This document shows positions 23,398 to 27,912 of a stretch of 27,912 bases of DNA, piece by piece. A program made the position numbers and the translations under genes. The notes below the pieces were generated by a model, which saw only the letters and a list, made by a program, of their open reading frames with translations, had not been told where the DNA came from and did no database searches. Numbering within the stretch: position 1 is the first letter of the stretch; every line of letters begins with the position of its first letter. The stretch comes from an uncultured Actinomyces sp. (GTDB lineage: Bacteria > Actinomycetota > Actinomycetes > Actinomycetales > Actinomycetaceae): assembly GCA_915063485.1 (NCBI GenBank), contig CAJZDJ010000016.1, positions 1-27,912 on the forward strand, given 5' to 3'.

Positions 23398-26190
23398 ATG
23401 AAAATACGTTCGCGTATCGCAGCTATGGCCTTAACTGCCGCTTTAGCCCTCTCCCCGCTTGCTGCACCTTCCCTGGCCAGTCCTGACGACGGCAAGATCG
23501 TAACCACCGCCCACCACATTGACGCCCCTAAGGTGTATTGGCGCGATAACAACTTTGCCCTGCTAAATGAAGCCAATGGGCAAACCTATGCGCTAGAAGA
23601 CACGGTTAACTGGGTGGGCACCGGCTATAAACGCAGCGGTGAGCAGCTGTATTTCTTCAACTTTGAGGGCTCACCCAACCCCGGCATTGACTTTATTCGC
23701 TCTGTTGGCGACCTGTGGTATCGCGCACCAGCTATTCCCGGGGTTAATAAGGAACCCCTGTGGGCTGGTTTCGGGGCTGATAGCGAGATCCCCACCGAGC
23801 AGTTCAGGAACGCTTCTTTCAGCCTAGACCTGGTTGGTTTTGATGGTCCGGGCCGTATGGAGGCGCTGGTTTATTACGCTGACGACGACGGCGTGCGGCG
23901 CTACCTGTCCTCCCACGATGAGGGGCGGCGCTCGATCTTCCTAACCCCGGGCAACCACACCCACAATGACACGATTTTCTCTAAGCCTGGCCGCTATGTG
24001 CTGACCTACCGGGCTACTGCGCGAGCTAAAGATGGCTCACTGATTGCCTCTAAAACTGTGCCTTTTGTGTGGCAAGTTGGCGGCACGCGTCCCTCTGACA
24101 GTGCCTCTACCCCGCTGAGCCAGCAGTTTGCCGCTGCTCCTTCTGGCGCCCCGACTACGCCCTACACCTTCACGCTCTCAGCCCATGAGGGACGCCAAAA
24201 AGATGGCGACGACAAGCTCACGGACCTGACTTTTGATGCGGGAGATGCTAAAGCTGGTGGAACCGTAACCTTCTTCATTGACGGCTACTACCTGGCTCAG
24301 GTGCCGGTGGTTAACGGTAAAGCCACTTGGAAAGAAATGATTGGTTCTACCACCAGTGCTTTCCAGGCTGTCTATATTCCCGACGCCGCTAGTGGTCTGC
24401 CGCGTTGGGTTTCGGCTTCGGTGGAATACACCACCGGCGAGGAATCCCCTGCCTCCACCGACTCCACCCAGGCGGTTTCGCAACTGCCTGAGCCGGCTTC
24501 CAGCGACCCCGCCCCGGCTTTTGACACTCAGCTTTACACTCCTAAGGCGCTTAGCTACACCGTGGATGTTAAATCCATTAGCGACAGCCGTCTAAACACC
24601 ACCATCACGCTGTCAGACAGCAAGGTAAAGGCCTATATCAATGGTGGCTACTATGACTCGCCTACCGAGCAGTACCCCACCTGCATTTTTGAGGGGGTGA
24701 CGGATGTAAATGGGCAGTTGAGCATTAATGACTCTCACTCTGACTGCTCCGGTAAATATCTGCGTATTAACGTTATCCCCCATGCCCTAATTGGCTCTGC
24801 TGGTGGTAGGGCTGATTCTCCCGGCCCGGTTGATACTCGCGCAGGGCTGAGCTACTCGGGTGCTTTGGCGGTAGATGGCGCCAACGGCTCTTCTGAGCCC
24901 AGCCCACAGCCGGCCCCAGAGCCTGAGCCGGCCCCCACCACCGCTCCTACTGCCACGCCGGCCCCCTCCCCTACAGCTAGCGCGACCCCTACGGCCACCC
25001 CGGTACCTAGCCCGACGGCGTCGGCCCAACCTACCGCTAAGCCCACTACCAGTCCCACGCCGGCACCGACCAGTCAACCGACCACCACGCCGGCACCCGG
25101 TAAGCCCACACCTACGCCCCCTGGGACCAGCCCGGCCCCCACCCCCACTAAGCCCAGCGGGCCGGTGAGTGAAAAGGTGATTTTGCAGCGCGGTCACGTC
25201 GATATTGCTGGCTCACTAAACGCCGATGGCACCGCATTAAGCGCCAGTTTGCATGATGACACCTTCACTAACGCTAAAACCTCAGTTGACCGCGATATCA
25301 ACTCGGTGGCTTTAGCTTTGGACGACTCAGCTCGCCACACCCGCCCCTCTAGCGGCCGCCTAGCTGGTAGCCAGTATGACTTCCTGGGTAAATCTGGCAG
25401 CCAGTTCTACTACACTGACGCGATTAATGACGGCGTACACATTTGGCCTGGCTGGTCCACCAATGGCATCAGTGACTCGCTGGCCCAAGGTAGCGTCAAA
25501 TTCATTGTTAAACCCCACTCACTGCCCGAGGGTGCTAGTGCGCACGTGTTTAACAGTGACGCTTTAACCGGCAAGGTGGAGCATATTTTTAACACCTCCA
25601 CCTCGCTTAGCGAGCTGTCTATTCCTGAGCACACCCACGCTCACGCCAACTGGGCTTTCACCAAGCCCGGCGTGTATCTGTTCGAGGTTAGCTTCACGGC
25701 CACAGTCAAGGGCCAGGCTCTGGCCTCACCCACTAAATGCCTGACTTTCTTAGTGGGTAACCAGGCTATTGCCGATTACCGCGCTGGTAAGGTTAGCGGC
25801 TGCAAGCTAGATGGCAACTCCCCAGGGCCCGGGGCCAGCCCCACTAACCCAACGCCCACTAGTCCAAGCCCCACCACCCCTATCAGTAATGTGGTTGGCT
25901 CTAACCCCACTAGCCCAGCTGGCGCTAGCGCATCTAAGCCGACGGCGTCTGGCTCCCAGGGCGCTAAGAGTTCTGGCTCTCTAAGCGGCGCCTTAGGCAG
26001 CTCTAGCAGCGGCGCGAAACTGGGCGGTTCTGGTTCGACCGGAGCCTTAGGCAACACGGGCGGCGCGGGTGGCGCCAGTGCTAGTGGAGCTGGCGGCTCG
26101 CTAGCCAAAACCGGCTTCGAACCAATACTGGCAATGCTAGGAGCTGGCCTGTGCCTGGCCTCGCTAGGCTTTAGGCGCCGTACCAGCTAG
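23398..26190 (+). CDS. Sortase-anchored surface protein with two choice-of-anchor-M type domains
   Basis: 930 residues from ATG 23398 (GGAAAG seven bases upstream; TTG 23383 is rejected because that site would lie inside the reading frame). Signal peptide: MKIRSRIAAMALTAALALSP, cleavage near PSLA-S. Two copies of the actinobacterial surface-anchored repeat domain: about 25-230, ending with NHTHNDTIFSKPGRYVLTY, and about 592-800, ending with HTHAHANWAFTKPGVYLFEV. Between them lie Ig-like strands and a Pro/Thr linker (about 496-589). After a Ser/Gly/Ala-rich stalk come LAKTG (902-906), a hydrophobic segment and FRRRTS, a sortase signal. Relatives are associated with metal ABC uptake systems, and the His clusters could bind metal. 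It sits between rpsO and ribF, which are normally neighbours. Confidence 0.9.
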   Translation: MKIRSRIAAMALTAALALSPLAAPSLASPDDGKIVTTAHHIDAPKVYWRDNNFALLNEANGQTYALEDTVNWVGTGYKRSGEQLYFFNFEGSPNPGIDFIRSVGDLWYRAPAIPGVNKEPLWAGFGADSEIPTEQFRNASFSLDLVGFDGPGRMEALVYYADDDGVRRYLSSHDEGRRSIFLTPGNHTHNDTIFSKPGRYVLTYRATARAKDGSLIASKTVPFVWQVGGTRPSDSASTPLSQQFAAAPSGAPTTPYTFTLSAHEGRQKDGDDKLTDLTFDAGDAKAGGTVTFFIDGYYLAQVPVVNGKATWKEMIGSTTSAFQAVYIPDAASGLPRWVSASVEYTTGEESPASTDSTQAVSQLPEPASSDPAPAFDTQLYTPKALSYTVDVKSISDSRLNTTITLSDSKVKAYINGGYYDSPTEQYPTCIFEGVTDVNGQLSINDSHSDCSGKYLRINVIPHALIGSAGGRADSPGPVDTRAGLSYSGALAVDGANGSSEPSPQPAPEPEPAPTTAPTATPAPSPTASATPTATPVPSPTASAQPTAKPTTSPTPAPTSQPTTTPAPGKPTPTPPGTSPAPTPTKPSGPVSEKVILQRGHVDIAGSLNADGTALSASLHDDTFTNAKTSVDRDINSVALALDDSARHTRPSSGRLAGSQYDFLGKSGSQFYYTDAINDGVHIWPGWSTNGISDSLAQGSVKFIVKPHSLPEGASAHVFNSDALTGKVEHIFNTSTSLSELSIPEHTHAHANWAFTKPGVYLFEVSFTATVKGQALASPTKCLTFLVGNQAIADYRAGKVSGCKLDGNSPGPGASPTNPTPTSPSPTTPISNVVGSNPTSPAGASASKPTASGSQGAKSSGSLSGALGSSSSGAKLGGSGSTGALGNTGGAGGASASGAGGSLAKTGFEPILAMLGAGLCLASLGFRRRTS

Positions 26191-26214
26191 TGAGCGCCGC
26201 GCCAACTAACGCTC

Positions 26215-26245
26215 GTGCCCCCTGGTTTTTTAAACCAGGGGGCAC
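26215..26245. terminator. Terminator between the surface protein gene and ribF (convergent)
   Basis: A perfect 14-bp stem (GTGCCCCCTGGTTT, 26215-26228, with 26232-26245) and a three-base loop. It lies 24 bases after the surface protein stop and 62 bases after the ribF end, and probably serves both strands. Confidence 0.8.
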
Positions 26246-26306
26246 GGTGTTTGGTGCGCATTTGACCAGCACTGTCAGCATCTAAGCCTCATGCGCAATG
26301 TAGCTT

Positions 26307-27302
26307 TTAGCAGGCAGTAACTTGCGCTGGATCAATTGGCTCTGGCACCGGCACGTTTAGCACCGCCGCGCTGTCAGCAATATCTTTTTGCATTTGCTTT
26401 AGCAGCTCATCCAAGCCGGCAAAGCTAATCATTGGGCGCAGATAGCTGACCAGATCAACCGCCACTTCTTGGCCATACAGGTTCAAGTCCGCGCGCCCAA
26501 GCACGTGGGCTTCAACCGTGCGTTTGGGTACATCCTTAAAAGTTGGGTTAGTGCCGATCGAGATAGCCGCAGGCATTTTACGTAGCCCACTGGCGCCGTC
26601 GCAGGCCCAAAGCCAACCGGCATAGACACCGTCAGGTGGCACTACCCCGGCAGTTTCCGCATCCAAATTAGCGGTAGGGAAACCTAACTGGCGTCCACGC
26701 TGCAAACCATGCACCACCGTGCCGCGCAAGCGATGCGGGCGACCCAAAATCCGCGCCGCCTCAGCCACGTCACCCTTTTCCAGGGCTTGACGCACCCAGG
26801 TTGACGACCAGCGCTTACCGCCATGAGCGCACACGTTATCTACGATTTCAACCTCAAAACCAAACTTTTGGCCCAGCTGCTCCAGGGTGTGCCTGTCACC
26901 CGCATTGTCGGCCCCAAAACGCACGTCAGAACCCACCACCACCAGGCGCACCTTAAGCAGATCCACCAGCCAGGTGCGCACAAAATCCTCGGCGCTTTGA
27001 GCAGCAAATTCCAGGGTGTAATTAACCACCAAGGTGGCATCCACCCCCTGCTGCCCCAGCGCCTCAAAGCGGTCAGCTAAAGACGTGATCAAGTGCAGGT
27101 GGGTGTCAGGATCATGCACCAGGCGCGGGTGAGGATCAAAAGTCAGCACCACGCAAGGCACGCCCATTTGCTTAGCGCGCCGCACAGCATGAGCCAAAAT
27201 TGCCTGGTGACCACGATGGACGCCGTCGAAAATACCGATAGTGAGCACGCAGCCAGCAGCTAAATCAAGCTGCGCCACCTGCTGCGAACGTAAAACTTTC
27301 AC
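26307..27302 (-). CDS. ribF: Bifunctional riboflavin kinase / FAD synthetase
   Basis: 331 residues from GTG 27302. It turns riboflavin into FMN and then FAD. The N-terminal FAD synthetase domain has TIGIFDGVHRGHQAIL with the nucleotidyl-transfer HxGH-type motif, and SSTWVRQALEKGDV. The C-terminal kinase domain has GLQRGRQLGFPTANL (ATP/Mg binding) and LNLYGQEVAVDLVSYLRPM. The open frame extends to 27347, but GTG 27302 is chosen since homologues start there and its GTGA overlaps the stop of the upstream small gene. Translation is therefore coupled to that gene; no strong Shine-Dalgarno is seen. Confidence 0.95.
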   Translation of the reverse strand: MKVLRSQQVAQLDLAAGCVLTIGIFDGVHRGHQAILAHAVRRAKQMGVPCVVLTFDPHPRLVHDPDTHLHLITSLADRFEALGQQGVDATLVVNYTLEFAAQSAEDFVRTWLVDLLKVRLVVVGSDVRFGADNAGDRHTLEQLGQKFGFEVEIVDNVCAHGGKRWSSTWVRQALEKGDVAEAARILGRPHRLRGTVVHGLQRGRQLGFPTANLDAETAGVVPPDGVYAGWLWACDGASGLRKMPAAISIGTNPTFKDVPKRTVEAHVLGRADLNLYGQEVAVDLVSYLRPMISFAGLDELLKQMQKDIADSAAVLNVPVPEPIDPAQVTAC

Positions 27303-27490
27303 GCGTGTGCGCCGCCATTGCAGCCGCAGCCACCAGCGCAACCACAACCACCAGAACGGGGCTTAGCATCCACTGCACGCAGCCCCAAAACATTACCCGG
27401 CTTACGTCCTGGAACTGGGCCAGACTGCACCACGGGAATCTGAGGGACCTGAGTTTTAGGATCCTGCGGCTGCGAAACCTGCTGAGTCAA
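27299..27490 (-). CDS. Small Cys-rich protein coupled to ribF
   Basis: 63 residues from TTG 27490 with AGGAG six bases upstream, so translation looks real. The protein is Pro/Gln/Val-rich (PQDPKTQVPQIPVV), basic in the middle (PVPGRKPGNVLGLRAVDAKPR) and ends with SGGCGCAGGCGCNGGAHA, containing two CGC units three residues apart. It has no membrane segment or signal peptide. It sits between truB (14-base gap) and ribF (four-base GTGA overlap) in one operon. Family not recognised. The Cys cluster could bind metal or be a modification site; that is inference only. Confidence 0.7.
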   Translation of the reverse strand: MTQQVSQPQDPKTQVPQIPVVQSGPVPGRKPGNVLGLRAVDAKPRSGGCGCAGGCGCNGGAHA

Positions 27491-27504
27491 ACTTTTCTCC
27501 TATT

Positions 27505-27912
27505 TCACGCGCCCGCAAAAACTAGCACCGGCCGCAAATATTTACCTTGATGTTTCAACAATGCCACGGCCTCACCCTGCATGTCTAACGCGGCTAGCAC
27601 CTTTTGCTTAGCGTTAACAGGGGCCTGGGCCACTTGCACGTTTTCTTCCAACTGACACGGCAAAAACTTACCTTGACGCACGTCCTTAACCTGGTCAGGA
27701 TCTAAAACCAGCCAGTTGAAAGCCTGCCTGAGCACCAGCGGAAGAGGCGTTAGGGCCAAACCCTTAGGGTCAGCGCTGTCAGCATCCTGCGTTACCTGCG
27801 CCGACCAGCCGCTAAGAGTGCGCGCATCACTAACTTTAAACGGACCCACCAGGGTGCGTCGCAGCGTAGTCAAATGCGCAACTGTTTGCAGCGACAAGCC
27901 AAAATCGCGGGC
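27505..27912 (-). CDS. truB: tRNA pseudouridine(55) synthase TruB, C-terminal part (runs off window)
   Basis: About 135 residues are in the window; the frame is open through base 27912. TruB makes pseudouridine 55 in the T-loop of tRNA. The fragment begins ARDFGLSLQTVAHLTTLRRT, then VGPF, matching the end of the TruB catalytic domain (conserved RDLG and HL-x-x-LRRT-x-x-GPF). The C-terminal part (about 50 residues ending in the GKYLRPVLVFA region) is the usual PUA-like/C-terminal extension. The stop TGA (27505-27507) is followed after 14 bases by the small Cys-rich gene, in the common truB-ribF order. Confidence 0.92.
   Translation of the reverse strand, partial: ARDFGLSLQTVAHLTTLRRTLVGPFKVSDARTLSGWSAQVTQDADSADPKGLALTPLPLVLRQAFNWLVLDPDQVKDVRQGKFLPCQLEENVQVAQAPVNAKQKVLAALDMQGEAVALLKHQGKYLRPVLVFAGA

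Noticed and set aside
24787..25197. Gly/Arg-rich frames antisense to the surface protein linker
   Set aside because: They arise from the Pro/Thr-rich low-complexity linker on the plus strand and show no protein-like features.

Overview
The window looks like chromosome of a mid-GC Gram-positive actinobacterium, most likely Actinomycetaceae or a close relative. The evidence is the DUF3040-mraZ-rsmH-ftsL-ftsI-murE order, a HelD/HelR-type RNA polymerase helicase, a PAC2 protein, frequent GTG/TTG starts and a sortase-anchored protein with an LAKTG motif and choice-of-anchor-M type domains. The species cannot be named from sequence alone. No rRNA, tRNA, CRISPR array, transposase or phage gene was seen.

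Layout. 1-6470 (minus strand) holds the start of the division and cell wall cluster: murE (partial), ftsI, ftsL, rsmH and mraZ, preceded by DUF3040 and dinB. A three-copy 10-bp-period MraZ operator lies just upstream of mraZ. 6487-12933 is mixed: an aminopropyltransferase-like protein (+), a lipoprotein gene broken by an in-frame TGA (-), an MFS transporter (-), a PAC2 protein with an Asn/Ser/Gly repeat tail (-), and the helicase (+). 13026-15707 has a long-chain acyl-CoA ligase with a near-perfect palindrome in its leader and a striking 18-residue-repeat helical tail, then a GNAT acetyltransferase. 15716-27912 carries the conserved minus-strand block truB (partial), a small Cys-rich gene, ribF, rpsO, pnp and an M16 peptidase.

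Two plus-strand insertions break that conserved block. One is a more AT-rich three-gene ABC transporter operon (17686-20285) between pnp and the M16 peptidase. The other is a large cell-wall-anchored protein (23398-26190) between rpsO and ribF, with a Fur/Zur-type 7-1-7 box in its promoter region.

The cores work in septal peptidoglycan synthesis (murE, ftsI, ftsL with rsmH/mraZ), and in RNA and flavin metabolism (truB, ribF, rpsO, pnp). The accessory genes point to metal scavenging at the cell surface, export or self-protection, and acyl-CoA metabolism. The most interesting items are the repeat-tailed acyl-CoA ligase, the Cys-rich small protein coupled to ribF, the putative Zur-controlled surface protein and the interrupted lipoprotein.
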